The notes under the pieces: model-generated
What the model saw: the letters and a program-made list of their open reading frames with translations, nothing else
Told to the model about the DNA's origin: nothing
Databases searched by the model: none
Assembly (NCBI GenBank): GCA_900315155.1
Contig: OMYB01000011.1
Span: forward strand, 50,964 to 114,963
Direction of reading: 5' to 3'
DNA length: 64,000 nucleotides
Origin: an uncultured Selenomonadales bacterium
GTDB lineage: Bacteria; Bacillota; Negativicutes; Selenomonadales; Selenomonadaceae
In this document: positions 23,376-33,557 of the stretch, piece by piece
Layout: every line of letters begins with the position of its first letter
How positions within the stretch are numbered: the first letter of the stretch is position 1
Made by a program: the position numbers and the translations under genes

Positions 23376-24166
23376 TGTATGTGATACCATAAATATGGAC
23401 AGAAAAATCGTCTAAATTCCCCATTATGAGCTGGGGAATTTCCCCATAAAAATCAGGACACCTTGAAACGCTCCACTAACCTATGTATCCTTTATTTTGT
23501 ACCACCAGAATAAAGGAGGAAAGGAAATGCTCAAAATGTCCCAAATCAATTCTATCAGAGATTTGAGCAAAAGTGGATACCGGATTGCAGATATTGCTAA
23601 GAAATTAGGCATCGACCGCAAGACGGTTCGCAAATATCTTGAGGAGGACGATTTTTCGCCCCAGCCGCCAGTCCAGGCCGCACAGCCGTCGAAGCTGGAT
23701 CCGTACAAGCCCATGATTCGTCAGTGGCTGCACAAGGACCAGTACCACTGGCACAAGCAGCACCATACGGCCAAGCGTATATTTGATGAGCTGAAGGAAA
23801 AGACGGATTTCGACGGATCCTACTCAATCGTCCAGCGCTATGTCAAGAGCATCCGGCATGAGACCATACAGAAGGCCTCACAGGAGCTGGTCTGGGAGCC
23901 AGGCTCGGCACAGGTGGATTTCGGCGAGGCTGAATTCGTGGTACAAGGCAAGCCCTGTCGCCGGAAGTATCTGGTCGTCTCGTTTCCTTACAGCAACGAT
24001 GGCTTCGCGCAGGTCTTCGGCGGCGAGACCGCCGAGTGCGTCTGTCAGGGCCTGAAGAACATTTTCAAGTACATTGGTGGCGTGCCTCGCTTGCTGGTCT
24101 TTGACAACGCCACGGGCGTTGGCCGGCGCATTGGTGACCGCATCCATGAGACGGAGCTGTTCCGCC
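23376..24166 (+). mobile_element. IS21-family element, left part only
   Basis: The element seems to begin near TGTATGTGATACCAT (23376) with short internal repeats (GGGGAATTTCCCC, TATGGACAG and ATCAGGACAC) of the kind found at IS21 ends. It contains the first two thirds of istA and stops abruptly at 24166. The rest of istA, istB and the right end are missing. The left border cuts a hicB fragment, and the right break abuts a truncated BMP-type gene. Confidence 0.7.
23527..24166 (+). pseudogene. istA: IS21 transposase IstA, truncated
   Basis: The 213 codons encode the helix-turn-helix start (MSQINSIRDLSKSGYRIADI, KLGIDRKTVRKYLEE) and part of the DDE core: SAQVDFGEAEF (first Asp) and LLVFDNATGVGRR (second Asp). 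The frame then leaves the family at HETELFR, so the catalytic Glu and the C-terminal part are gone. AAAGGAGG precedes the ATG at 23527. Without istB and its right end the copy is immobile. Confidence 0.88.
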
Positions 24167-24167
24167 C

Positions 24168-24881
24168 TATCACTATGGCGGCAATATCCGCACGTATTTC
24201 GTACGCATCTACCAGCTGCGTTACCTGCAAGGCATGCTGGCCGGCCTGAAAACACAAACAGGACGCATCGGCTTCATCAGCTACGACCGCCTGCCGGACA
24301 ACGTACAGGAGCTCGATGCGTTCGCGCTCGGCGTGCGACGCACGAATCCGCATGCCCGCGTGCTCGCCACCTTCCAGCCAGGTCTGACGGCGCCGGATGC
24401 GGATGCCATCGCCGCCACAGAGCGCATGATACGCGAGGCGCATGTCGACGTCATGGCCGCGCACCGCTCGAATGATGCTGTGCCCGCCTATGCCATCGCG
24501 CACGGCGTCTACACACTCGCCAACTACGGCGATTTACCGGACAGTCCTCTGCTCCTCGCGCGGCAAAATGTTGATTGGCAGCTGACATGGGCCGAACTCC
24601 TCAAGGACGACGTGCGCAAGTCAAACCCCCAGGCTTTTTACTGGTTCGATTACAACGAGGCCGACATGTCATTTACGGTTGTTTCGCCAGACGTCACCGC
24701 AGACGAGCGGGCACTCATCGCCCAGGCAGAGGAAGAACTGCGGCAGGGCTTCGAGCCCTTTTCCGGCGACATCCGGGACAACGAGGGTGTTGTGCGCTGC
24801 CGCGCGGGTGAATATATCAGCGATGAGACGCTGCGCGAAAGCATCGACTGGCTCGTCGAGGGGGTGAGCGTCTATGAATAA
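24168..24881 (+). pseudogene. BMP-family (PnrA/Med-like) binding protein, N-terminally truncated
   Basis: The frame reads YHYGGNIRTYFVRIYQLRYL, LAGLKTQTGRIGFISYDRLP, FALGVRRTNPHARVLATFQP and DVMAAHRSNDAVPAYAIAHG, the second half of a basic-membrane-protein-type periplasmic binding domain. The first ~120 residues, including any signal peptide or lipobox, are lost at the junction with the IS21 remnant. Its end overlaps the histidine kinase start by 8 bp. This coupling suggests that the intact ancestor was the ligand sensor for the kinase. Whether an internal start still makes a partial protein is unknown. Confidence 0.75.
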
Positions 24882-26736
24882 GTACCTGAACCGCCTGATC
24901 GAAAAATATTGCACCTGCTCAGAGCAACGCCACGTACTCACGCTGCTGTTCATCACCCTCGTCCTCACCTGCGGCATTGGCTATAGCATCCAGTACCGGC
25001 TCGGGAACATGCTGCATGCCTACATGGAAGACCAGATTGTGCAGAGCATCACCATGATGTCCCAAATGGACAACGACATCATCAATAACCGTCTCTCCTG
25101 GCTCGAGGATTGTAGTTCTGCACTCGATGAAACTCCGGAAGATATGGATTTCACCATCAATTTGATGCAGCAGGGCCTCGACGGTGAGATCGGCATCCTG
25201 CGTTTTGATGGCACGCGCCTGCGCGGCCCTGCCGACAGTATCGTCACGTTTGACGAATTCCCAGAGCTCAGGCGCATCGAACGCGGACGGGCGATGCTCA
25301 TCGTCAACGATGCAGGCACGGCCTATTTGATTGCGGCGCCGCTGCATGGCAAAGCGACGGGCAATGTCAACGCCATCCTTTATTGCAAGGCCACGCCGGA
25401 CAGCGTGGTCTCTGAACTGTTAAATGCCCACCACATCAACGGCTCGACCTTCTGGTTAGTCAGCCACAAACTCAACGCCATCAGCCGCCCGAGTCACCCC
25501 GCGAGTGAGGAAAGTCAACAGCATTTCGTAGAGCTCATGGCCAGCGACCGCCTCGCCACGATGCTGCCGGAACTGGAGCGTCATGCCGTCGTCGTACAGG
25601 CGGCAAACGATACGCACTCGGGCAGCAATTTCGTCACGCTCGCGGAAATTCGCCCCGACCTCTATCTCGTCGGCTATATCCAGGGCGATGAGTTCGTCAA
25701 TCCTGTCAAGGACATCGCCAATTTTCAGCGCTATGGCTATGTGCTGTTTGTTTCCTTCGTCGTGCTCATGCTGCTCTATATCTTCGTGCTGGAGACACGG
25801 CTGCTGCTGCGCGGTCAGGCGGAAACCGAGGCGGCGCTGGCAGCCACCAAAGAGGCCAAAGCGCGCGTAGAGGCAGAGAAAGCCCGTGCCGAGGCAGCCA
25901 AGGCGCACGCTGAAACCTGCCAGGCGCAGGCCGAGCACGCGAATCAGGCAAAAAGCCTGTTCCTCTCCAATATGTCACACGAAATCCGCACGCCTATCAA
26001 CGCCATCATCGGCATGGACGAGATGATTTTGCGCGAAAGCAAGGAACCTGCCATCGAGGGCTACGCCTCCGATCTGCGCGGCTCGGCCCTGCACCTCCTC
26101 GGCCTCGTCAACGATATCCTCGACTTCTCGAAAATCGAGGCAGGCAAAATGGAGCTCGTGCCCGTTGATTACGGCCTGAGTTCCCTGCTCAACGACCCCG
26201 TGAACATGACGGAAATCCGCGCGAAAAACAAAAATCTGCAATTCATCGTACAGGCTGACCCGCAGCTGCCCAGTGTGCTGCACGGCGACGAGGTACGGCT
26301 GAAACAGGTCGCGATGAATATCCTCACCAATGCCGTGAAATACACGCCGCAGGGCAGCGTGACGCTTGCCGTCACGTTCGAAAAAATGGACGAAAAGCGC
26401 ATCCGCCTGCGCTTCAGTGTCAAGGATACGGGCATCGGCATCAAGCCCGAAGACCTGCCGAAACTCGGCCAGGCCTTCCAGCGCATCGAGGAGGAACGCA
26501 ACGCCACCATCGAGGGCACGGGCCTCGGCATGAACATCACGCAGCGCCTGCTGCAGCTCATGCACAGCCAGATGGAGATTGCGAGCACCTACGGCGAGGG
26601 CTCGACGTTCGCCTTTGCCGTGGAGCATACCGTCGTCGACTGGCAGCCGCTCGGCGACTTCGAGAGCCAGGTGCGCCGCGCCGCAAAAAAACCGGACTGG
26701 GAAGCCCTGCAAAAACTGCTGACCACGCAAGAGTAA
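24874..26736 (+). CDS. Membrane sensor histidine kinase
   Basis: The 620-residue protein has a transmembrane segment at about 20-40, a ~245-residue external sensor domain, a second transmembrane segment at about 287-306, an Ala-rich coiled coil (315-360) and a complete kinase core: H-box [20 protein letters not shown] with His369, N-box [25 protein letters not shown] and [10 protein letters not shown]. There is no receiver domain and no response regulator next door. The gene overlaps the preceding BMP-type gene, so the ligand is probably a nucleoside or similar small molecule held by that protein (inference). A strong terminator follows. Confidence 0.92.
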   Translation: MNKYLNRLIEKYCTCSEQRHVLTLLFITLVLTCGIGYSIQYRLGNMLHAYMEDQIVQSITMMSQMDNDIINNRLSWLEDCSSALDETPEDMDFTINLMQQGLDGEIGILRFDGTRLRGPADSIVTFDEFPELRRIERGRAMLIVNDAGTAYLIAAPLHGKATGNVNAILYCKATPDSVVSELLNAHHINGSTFWLVSHKLNAISRPSHPASEESQQHFVELMASDRLATMLPELERHAVVVQAANDTHSGSNFVTLAEIRPDLYLVGYIQGDEFVNPVKDIANFQRYGYVLFVSFVVLMLLYIFVLETRLLLRGQAETEAALAATKEAKARVEAEKARAEAAKAHAETCQAQAEHANQAKSLFLSNMSHEIRTPINAIIGMDEMILRESKEPAIEGYASDLRGSALHLLGLVNDILDFSKIEAGKMELVPVDYGLSSLLNDPVNMTEIRAKNKNLQFIVQADPQLPSVLHGDEVRLKQVAMNILTNAVKYTPQGSVTLAVTFEKMDEKRIRLRFSVKDTGIGIKPEDLPKLGQAFQRIEEERNATIEGTGLGMNITQRLLQLMHSQMEIASTYGEGSTFAFAVEHTVVDWQPLGDFESQVRRAAKKPDWEALQKLLTTQE

Positions 26737-26761
26737 AAATCCGTACAAACCGTAAACACAC

Positions 26762-26811
26762 AAACAGCCCTCACGGCAAGAGCACTGATGCTCATCCGTG
26801 AGGGCTGTTTT
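26762..26811. terminator. Bidirectional terminator between kinase and hsdM
   Basis: Perfect 15-bp arms AAACAGCCCTCACGG / CCGTGAGGGCTGTTT serve the converging histidine kinase and hsdM genes. Confidence 0.85.
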
Positions 26812-26815
26812 ATGG

Positions 26816-28282
26816 TTATTGCAGCATCTCGCGCAATTTGTCCATCTGCTCTCCGTAGGACTTATCGGCCTCCCCGATGTGACCGAGCAGCTCCGCCGTG
26901 CTCGGGTACTCTACGGGTACGTACTCGATTTCCTTGTATTTATTCAGGGAGAGGTCATAACCGTTGTCGCGGATTTCCTGCACGGGGACGCAAAAACTCT
27001 GCGCCGTGCGCGGGCGCGCGGCCTCGGCGTCGAGGTGCTGAAAGCGCGCGATGATGTCAGGGATATCGCTCGCGTCGAGCGGCTGGCGTTTATCATCGAG
27101 GCTGTAGCCATCGGCATGCATATCGTAGAACCAGACACTGTCCGTCGTGCCCTCACCGGCGCGGCCGATTTTCGTAAAGAGCAGGATAGCCGTGCTCACG
27201 CCCGCGTAGGGCTTGAATACGCCGCTCGGCATGGAGATGACGGCCGTGAGTTTGTTCTCGTCGACAAGCACGCGGCGGATTTCGCGATGCGCTTTCGACG
27301 AACCGAACAGCACGCCGTCCGGCACGATGACCGCCGCACGGCCGCCGATTTTTAGAATGCGCAAGAATAATGCGAGGAACAGCAGCTCCGTCTTTTTCGT
27401 CTTCGTGACGGCGAGCAGCGAGTCCGCCACAGCCGCTGCGTCGAGCGAGCCCTTGAACGGCGGATTAGCGAGCACGAGCGTGTAGAGGCCCGCGTCCTCA
27501 TTCTTCGCCGAGAGGCTGTCTTTATAGGCGATATCCGGGTTCTCCACGCCGTGCAGCAGCATGTTCATCGCGCCGATGCGCAGCATCGTGCGGTCCATAT
27601 CATAGCCGTGAAACATCGCCGTGTGGAAATGCTGTGCAAACGCCCGGTCGCTGCTGAGCTCGTTGCCATAGTGGCGGCGCAGATAACTCTGCGCGCTCAC
27701 GAGGAAGCCCGCGCTGCCCATCGCCGGGTCGACGATACTGTCCGCAGGGCGCGGTGCCACAAGCTCCACCATCATGTCGATGATGTGGCGCGGCGTGCGG
27801 AACTGGCCGTTCGTGCCCGCCGTAGCAATTTTTGCGAGCAGGTACTCGTAGAGGTCGCCCTTGCTGTCCTCTCCCGCGAGGTCGAGGCCGCTGATGCCGT
27901 CGATGATTTTCACCAGCATGGCCGGCGTGGGGATTTTAAACACCGCATCACCCATGTATTTCGCGTAGGCCGAGTCGCCGTCAGGATGCAGCCCCTTGAT
28001 AAAAGGGAACACACCCTGCCCCACGATATCGTAGATGGCCTCCGGCGAGCCCAGCTCGCGGAAATGGCTCCAGCGGTAGTCATCATGTCCCGCAAAGATA
28101 CCCTCATACGGCAGGCCGAACATGACCGCGTTCGACTCCTTCGCCGTCTCCACGTCGTCGAGCTGCTTGATAAAGAGCAAATACGTGAACTGCTCGATGA
28201 CCTCCAGTGGATTCGTAATCCCGCCCGTCCAAAAGACCTCCCAGATGCGGTCCACCTTATTACGTTCCTCACCCTGCAGCAT
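26816..28282 (-). CDS. hsdM: Type I restriction-modification DNA methyltransferase subunit
   Basis: The 488-residue HsdM has the N-terminal helical domain (EQFTYLLFIKQLDDVE), the SAM-binding motif DPAMGSAGFLVSA (about 185-197) and the catalytic ANPPFKGS (NPPF at 273-276), which marks an N6-adenine methyltransferase. With HsdS it methylates the recognition site, and with HsdR it forms the restriction complex. The length is normal. It is the last gene of the operon, 53 bp after hsdR, and ends at a strong terminator. Confidence 0.95.
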   Translation of the reverse strand: MLQGEERNKVDRIWEVFWTGGITNPLEVIEQFTYLLFIKQLDDVETAKESNAVMFGLPYEGIFAGHDDYRWSHFRELGSPEAIYDIVGQGVFPFIKGLHPDGDSAYAKYMGDAVFKIPTPAMLVKIIDGISGLDLAGEDSKGDLYEYLLAKIATAGTNGQFRTPRHIIDMMVELVAPRPADSIVDPAMGSAGFLVSAQSYLRRHYGNELSSDRAFAQHFHTAMFHGYDMDRTMLRIGAMNMLLHGVENPDIAYKDSLSAKNEDAGLYTLVLANPPFKGSLDAAAVADSLLAVTKTKKTELLFLALFLRILKIGGRAAVIVPDGVLFGSSKAHREIRRVLVDENKLTAVISMPSGVFKPYAGVSTAILLFTKIGRAGEGTTDSVWFYDMHADGYSLDDKRQPLDASDIPDIIARFQHLDAEAARPRTAQSFCVPVQEIRDNGYDLSLNKYKEIEYVPVEYPSTAELLGHIGEADKSYGEQMDKLREMLQ

Positions 28283-28335
28283 ACCTGCCCGCCTTTCTTC
28301 TACAATCTATTTTTTAGGAAAACACTATTTCTCGA

Positions 28336-31300
28336 TCACGCCACGCCGGTGTTGGCGGAGATGGCTTTGACGCGGGCCAGGATGGCCTGCCAATCAGGGA
28401 CGTTGCCCTGGAACAGTTTCTGGATCTGCGTGCCGCGGAACGGCTCCTGCTGGATGCTCGCCGGCGTGATATCGACGAAACCGTTCTTCACGATATAACG
28501 GATGATTTTCTCGACGAAATCCAGCTGGTCGCGCGTGAGGCGGTTCGTCCGCAAAAAGTCGCGGAAAGCCTCACGCACGGCATCCTCATCCATGCCCGTA
28601 ATCTCGCGCACGAGGCGACCGAGCGGCTCCTTTTGATACACGCGCTCATATTCCTCCCGCGTGCCGAGCTCCTGCCAGAAAATGCGCTCGAGCTCATCCA
28701 TGTCCATGGCCGTCAGCGGCTCATTGTGGCGCAGTTTGTACACGGGCAGCTCATCGAGGTGGTCGCGCAGATAGAACTCCACCTTTTGCCGGTAGTTCTC
28801 CGAGGGCTGCGGCGGCGCGATTTTCTGCCCCCGCCCCGCCTGCAGTGTGTCCGCGAAATCCGACACGACGTAGAAATGCTGTGGCGGCTCGATGAGCGCG
28901 ACGAGTGCGCGCACCTCGCGGCGCAGACCCTCTATCTCGGCCGCGCGGATGGTCGCCCAGGTATCCGGCCGCCGCAGGCGCTCGATGGCCGCGCGGTGGG
29001 CCTGCACCTGCGGGATGGCCTGCAGATGCTCCGCCGCCAGCAGGTTCGCCGTCTCCTGCACGGCAGCAATCTGCCGCGTGATGGCATCCGGCTGCCCCTC
29101 CAGCGTGCCGCAGAGGATAGTCAGCATCAGCTGGTCAAAACGCCGCACGGTCTCGACCTCCTGCGCGTCGCGCACGAGCGGCGCGATATGGCGCTGCAAC
29201 TCCGCGAGCGCGAGGTCACTGAGCGCATGGAACGCATAGGGCTGGCGGTATTTCTCCACGGCGCGCCGGTGCTGGCGCACGACGAAGCTCGCGGGGTCCA
29301 GCGCCGTCACGGCCGCCTGCAACTCCTGCACGAGCTCTGCATGCAGCTGCTTTTCCTCGTCCGTCGTCGCGCCCTGCAGGCATTTCGCCGCCCGCGCCCG
29401 CAGCAGGAACACGCGCGCCGAGAGTGGCAGGGGCAGCGCCGCCGTGGGCTGCCGCCGTCCCGCCTCGGCAAAGTAAGCGAAATTCTCCGCATAATCAAAG
29501 ATGAGGAAATACTCCTTGTCCCGCCCCGGGCCAAACAAGTTCGGGCAGAGCCGCGTGCCGCGGCCAATCATCTGCCAGAATTTGCTGTAGGAGTGTACTT
29601 TCTTGAAAAAGACGAGGTTCACGATGGCGGGCACATCGACGCCCGTGTCCAGTTTGTCCACGGACACGGCAATCTGCGGCCGCCCGTCCGCCTGACGGAA
29701 ATGGTCGATGATATCATCGGCATAGTCGATGCTGTAGTCCACCTGCTGGATGAAGTCCTCGCCGAGCTCGGGGTACATGCGGTGGAAGCAGTCCACGATG
29801 CAGCGCGCATGACGCGTATTCGTAGCGAAAATAATCGTCTTGCCGATTTTATCGCCGCCCTCGATATGGATACCCTCGTCCATGAGCCGCGCGAGTACGA
29901 GCTCGATGGTGCTTTTGTTGAACAGCCAGCGGTTGAACGCGGGCGGCTCGACATCGTAGGCGCCCGCCTCCGCCGCCTCGCGCACGCCACCGAACAGGCT
30001 CTCCATCTGCGCCTTTTCCGCCTCGCTGCGGTCGCGGTAGTGCAGGCCCTGCTGCAGGAGGTGCGTCGTATAGGCGCGCAGCTCGTAGTCGACAAGGTAG
30101 CCCTCGGCCACGGCCGTGCCATAGTCATAGTCGTACGTCGGCACGCCCGCCTCGAGGCCGAACACGCGGTACGTGTCGCGTCCCACCTCCGCCTTGGGCG
30201 TTGCCGTGAGGCCGAGCAGCAGCGCATCGAAATAATCAAAGATGGCCTGATATTTCTGGTAAATGCTGCGGTGCGACTCGTCGATCACGATGAGGTCGAA
30301 ATGCCCTGGCGAGAACACGCGGCGCCCGTCCGCCGTGCGCCGGTGATCGATGGCGTTGAGCATGGTCGGATACGTCGAGAACACGATGCGGCTCGTCGCG
30401 GGATCCTCCGTGTTCTCCAGCAGGTTGCACAGCGTGAGCCGATGCTTGAAAAACTCCGTAAAGCTCGTCTTCGCCTGCTTCACGAGCGCCGTGCGATCGG
30501 CGAGAAAGAGAATATGCTTTGCCCAGTTATAGCGCGTCAGCACGTCCACGATGCTGATGGCCACGCGCGTCTTGCCCGTGCCCGTGGCCTGCACGAGCAG
30601 CATGCGCCGCTGGTGCCGCTCCGCCGCCTGACAAAAAGCCAGCACGGCCGCCCGCTGATAGGGCCGCCCCGCGATGCGGTCATCGAGCGCCGGCGCCGCG
30701 ATGCTCTGCCGTGCCGTGGCCTGACCGGGACGCCGCGCCATGCGCCGCAGGAGATCCGCCTGCGAGAAAAAGCCGCCGACACGCCGCCGTGGCTCGCCCG
30801 CCGCCTCATCGAGGAAATACACCTCGTAGCCGTTCGTGAGGAAGATAAAGGGGCGCCGCCCATACTGCTGTTCCAGCGCCGCGGCGTAAAGCGCGGCCTG
30901 ATGCGCGCCCTGCGTCGCGTCATGGGAGGACCGCTTCGCCTCCACGACGGCCAGCGGCCGCTCATCCGGCCCGTAGAGCACGTAGTCCACGTAGCCGAGC
31001 CCATCCGTACGCCCTGCCTCGGGCGGCATCCCCGAGACCTCGACCTCCGTACGGCAGTCGCCGCCCAGCGTCCAGCCCGCCTCCGCGAGGTCGAGGTCGA
31101 TAAAGCGCTCGCGTGTCTCCCGCTCCGTCGCCGCATCCACGGCGAACGTACGCGTGCGCTGGTTAGCCTGCCGCAGCGCCTCCATCTCACGCCGCAGCGC
31201 ATCATTTTCCCGCTGTGCCTCATCGAGTGCCGCATCCCGCGCCGCGATTTCTTCGTCCTTTGCCGCGAGCGCTGCCTCCTGGCGGGCAATCTCCTCCTTT

Positions 31301-31767
31301 TTACGTTTGAGCTCCGCCGCTGTCAGCTGGTCTGCGCCCGTCTGCGGCACGAGCGCCTCGTCGAACTGCCGCTCCTCATACTCCGTGGCATAGCAGCACG
31401 CCACCCACTCGAGGAAGGAAAACAGCCCCTTCAGCGACAGCACGACCTGCCCTCGGCTCACGGGATCCGTGCGGTGCACAGCGAAATTTCCCATGCGGAT
31501 GACGTATTTCAGCAAAGGGAACAACTCAGTGGGTATAAGCTCCTGAAAGGCGGGCTCGTAGATGAGCGCCGAAATCTGCGGACGGTACGGCAGCGAGAGC
31601 GCATCATCGTGGCGGTACACCCAGGTCACCGCCGTCTCCAACGCTTTGCGCGCATAGATCGCCGCCATCTCCGGCGCAAACGCCATCGCCGCCTCCGCCT
31701 GCACCGCGATCGGCGCAAACTCCCGAAAAAGCGGCTCCGCCTGCAAAAAGTCAAAATTCGACGCCAT
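28336..31767 (-). CDS. hsdR: Type I restriction enzyme motor/nuclease subunit
   Basis: The 1143-residue HsdR has a DUF4145-like N-terminal helical domain (AIYARKALETAVTWVYRHDD), a coiled coil (about 150-205), the PD-(D/E)XK nuclease site (Asp261, then VVEAKRSS with Glu276 and Lys278), the helicase Walker A QATGTGKT (394-400) and DESH box (496-499), and TATPKAE. The C-terminal part contains the QMIGRGTRLCPN motif VI. It cuts unmethylated DNA after translocation. All visible catalytic residues are present. GAGGAAGG precedes the ATG. Confidence 0.95.
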   Translation of the reverse strand: MASNFDFLQAEPLFREFAPIAVQAEAAMAFAPEMAAIYARKALETAVTWVYRHDDALSLPYRPQISALIYEPAFQELIPTELFPLLKYVIRMGNFAVHRTDPVSRGQVVLSLKGLFSFLEWVACCYATEYEERQFDEALVPQTGADQLTAAELKRKKEEIARQEAALAAKDEEIAARDAALDEAQRENDALRREMEALRQANQRTRTFAVDAATERETRERFIDLDLAEAGWTLGGDCRTEVEVSGMPPEAGRTDGLGYVDYVLYGPDERPLAVVEAKRSSHDATQGAHQAALYAAALEQQYGRRPFIFLTNGYEVYFLDEAAGEPRRRVGGFFSQADLLRRMARRPGQATARQSIAAPALDDRIAGRPYQRAAVLAFCQAAERHQRRMLLVQATGTGKTRVAISIVDVLTRYNWAKHILFLADRTALVKQAKTSFTEFFKHRLTLCNLLENTEDPATSRIVFSTYPTMLNAIDHRRTADGRRVFSPGHFDLIVIDESHRSIYQKYQAIFDYFDALLLGLTATPKAEVGRDTYRVFGLEAGVPTYDYDYGTAVAEGYLVDYELRAYTTHLLQQGLHYRDRSEAEKAQMESLFGGVREAAEAGAYDVEPPAFNRWLFNKSTIELVLARLMDEGIHIEGGDKIGKTIIFATNTRHARCIVDCFHRMYPELGEDFIQQVDYSIDYADDIIDHFRQADGRPQIAVSVDKLDTGVDVPAIVNLVFFKKVHSYSKFWQMIGRGTRLCPNLFGPGRDKEYFLIFDYAENFAYFAEAGRRQPTAALPLPLSARVFLLRARAAKCLQGATTDEEKQLHAELVQELQAAVTALDPASFVVRQHRRAVEKYRQPYAFHALSDLALAELQRHIAPLVRDAQEVETVRRFDQLMLTILCGTLEGQPDAITRQIAAVQETANLLAAEHLQAIPQVQAHRAAIERLRRPDTWATIRAAEIEGLRREVRALVALIEPPQHFYVVSDFADTLQAGRGQKIAPPQPSENYRQKVEFYLRDHLDELPVYKLRHNEPLTAMDMDELERIFWQELGTREEYERVYQKEPLGRLVREITGMDEDAVREAFRDFLRTNRLTRDQLDFVEKIIRYIVKNGFVDITPASIQQEPFRGTQIQKLFQGNVPDWQAILARVKAISANTGVA

Positions 31768-31796
31768 CGCGAGCCCACCTTCCTCAAATTATCGAA

Positions 31797-32942
31797 TCAC
31801 CCAAAAAAATCCTGCATCAGCTTCGCGCGCAGTGTCGTGAGCCCCGCCAGCTGCGCCTGCACCGCCGCCTTGCTCGCGGCCACTTGATGGACGAAGGCGG
31901 CGAATTGGTTTTGCAATGGTAGTGGTGGAACTACTACCTCAATATTCTCCAACTGGCGTCTAGTAAGCGCCTGCCTAGTCGCACCGCCTGCTTCTGCCAT
32001 ACGCAGTAATGTTTCCTTTATTGCCTGAGAAATCAAAAATTGATTCAAATAAATTGCATTCAGCTTTTCAATATTACAGCGAATAATAGCCACATGCTGA
32101 TTTACGCGTGCAGGCAAAACATCAACCGGAACAATAGCACATCTTGCTACTGACGCGCCAGTAATATTGAACAGTACATCCTCCGACTGTACTACAACAT
32201 TCGACAAGGCCTCCGCTTGCTCCGCGTCAATATGGGCTAAATCCTTATAAGCGAAATCGTTATCGTATATGTTCATGCTGCGAATCAGAGAGATCCCCTC
32301 ATCATGATATGCCTTCTGGCCGCCCGTTGGTGTAGCCCCAGAACCAATCTTAGTGGTAACATCCTTGAGTCGCTTTATCTCCCATTTGCGTGGATTTAAA
32401 AGCGGATCCCCGAACATCTCCACAAACCGTGCTTTGACCAGTTCATCGAGCAGCACCAGCACACGCTGACGATTTGAGAGGCCTGCTTGTACTCCATCCA
32501 GGATGGTAGCCATCTCCTGCTGACATTGCAACGAAACCTCAGGAAATACAACCTGATTCAGACGTTTGGCCGAAAGATGCTTAACCGTAACAAATGACGT
32601 TTGCCGTTCAATACGCTTCAAGGCACCACGCATGAAATACAATAGAAACTGTCCATCCACATCACTGTGCGGCAGCAATTTGCACACCCGTTGATTGAGC
32701 GCAGCCTCTCCGCCATGCCAGCGTGCGATATTGAACTCTCCATCCATACCGACCAAAATATCCCCATCCTGCACCCGATAAGCATCTGCATACGGCTCGC
32801 ACGTATAGGTCTCGGAGAATCCTCTTACCACGTCGCGGATACGCACCAATGGTACACTATCCGACCGAGGTTGATTTATAAATTGATTAGCATCAAATGC
32901 ATATCCATATTGAATATTGCAAACATCCGTTAAATGCCGCAT
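31797..32942 (-). CDS. hsdS: Type I restriction-modification specificity subunit
   Basis: The 381-residue HsdS has two target recognition domains. The first spans about residues 1-160 (IQYGYAFDANQFINQ, then SFVTVKHLSAKRLNQVVFPE), then comes a conserved spacer helix with LVKARFVEMFGDPLLNPRKW. The second runs from KRLKDVTTKIGSGATPTGGQ to TRRQLENIEVVVPPLPLQNQ, and a final spacer helix closes the protein. It decides the sequence recognised; the site cannot be read from the protein. It is the first gene of the hsdS-hsdR-hsdM operon, with GGAG before the ATG at 32942. Its recognition domains are lower in GC than the flanking genes. Confidence 0.92.
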   Translation of the reverse strand: MRHLTDVCNIQYGYAFDANQFINQPRSDSVPLVRIRDVVRGFSETYTCEPYADAYRVQDGDILVGMDGEFNIARWHGGEAALNQRVCKLLPHSDVDGQFLLYFMRGALKRIERQTSFVTVKHLSAKRLNQVVFPEVSLQCQQEMATILDGVQAGLSNRQRVLVLLDELVKARFVEMFGDPLLNPRKWEIKRLKDVTTKIGSGATPTGGQKAYHDEGISLIRSMNIYDNDFAYKDLAHIDAEQAEALSNVVVQSEDVLFNITGASVARCAIVPVDVLPARVNQHVAIIRCNIEKLNAIYLNQFLISQAIKETLLRMAEAGGATRQALTRRQLENIEVVVPPLPLQNQFAAFVHQVAASKAAVQAQLAGLTTLRAKLMQDFFG

Positions 32943-33179
32943 TCGATCTCCTTCATAAATCCGCATCCATTGACAGACACCAGACTCGCCCCATACAAGA
33001 GCGGTTCTCGCCCCCGCCTGTCTATGTCAAGAAACTTCTATCCATATTTTAGCATAGATGCGCACGGGAAAAAAGCGCAAAAATCCGCCTCTGGTGTGAG
33101 CGAATCACGGAATTGCAACGTGTTCTACCGTATAATAGATCCTGAAAGAAGCACAGAGAACGAACAGGAGGGTTTTCTC

Positions 33180-33479
33180 ATGGCGATTACGATTACGAGT
33201 GAAAATTTCGCGACGGAGACGGCGCAGGGCACGGTGTTGCTGGATTTTTGGGCTCCCTGGTGCGGGCCTTGCCGCATGCTTTCCCCGATTCTCGATGAGG
33301 TGGCCGCTGCGCATCCGGAGATCAAGCTCGGCAAGATCAATGTCGATGAACAGCCGGCGCTCGCAAACCAGTTTTCCGTGGCGAGCATCCCGACCCTCGT
33401 GGTCTATAAAGACGGCAAGCCGGTCAATCAGTCCATCGGCCTGATCCCGAAGGAGAAAGTCGAAGAACTCCTCGGCTGA
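33180..33479 (+). CDS. trxA: Thioredoxin
   Basis: The 99-residue protein is a complete thioredoxin: LLDFWAPWCGPCRMLSPILD with the WCGPC active site, KINVDEQPALANQFSVASIP with the cis-proline (SIPT), and GLIPKEKVEELLG. It reduces cytoplasmic disulfides. The ATG at 33180 follows AGGAGG. A consensus -10 TATAAT lies at 33131-33136 but no clear -35 is visible. A strong terminator follows. The 240 bp between hsdS and trxA hold no other gene that I can support. Confidence 0.97.
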   Translation: MAITITSENFATETAQGTVLLDFWAPWCGPCRMLSPILDEVAAAHPEIKLGKINVDEQPALANQFSVASIPTLVVYKDGKPVNQSIGLIPKEKVEELLG

Positions 33480-33505
33480 TTCTGGCTCAGAACATCCCGT
33501 ACAAG

Positions 33506-33546
33506 AAAAGGCGCTGCTGCATGAAATCGTGCAACAGCGCCTTTTT
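33506..33546. terminator. Bidirectional terminator after trxA
   Basis: AAAAGGCGCTGCTGCA and a matching GCAACAGCGCCTTTTT arm flank a short loop between trxA and the converging phosphate-transporter remnant. Confidence 0.85.
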
Positions 33547-33557
33547 CCTATGCTTTT

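Noticed and set aside
23376..24166. Intact transposon
   Set aside because: istB, the end of istA and the right terminal repeat are absent, so only a remnant is present.
28633..31887. A 1084-codon open frame on the plus strand
   Set aside because: It lies exactly antisense to hsdR, is Arg/Leu/His-rich and has no family features; it is a by-product of GC-rich codon use.
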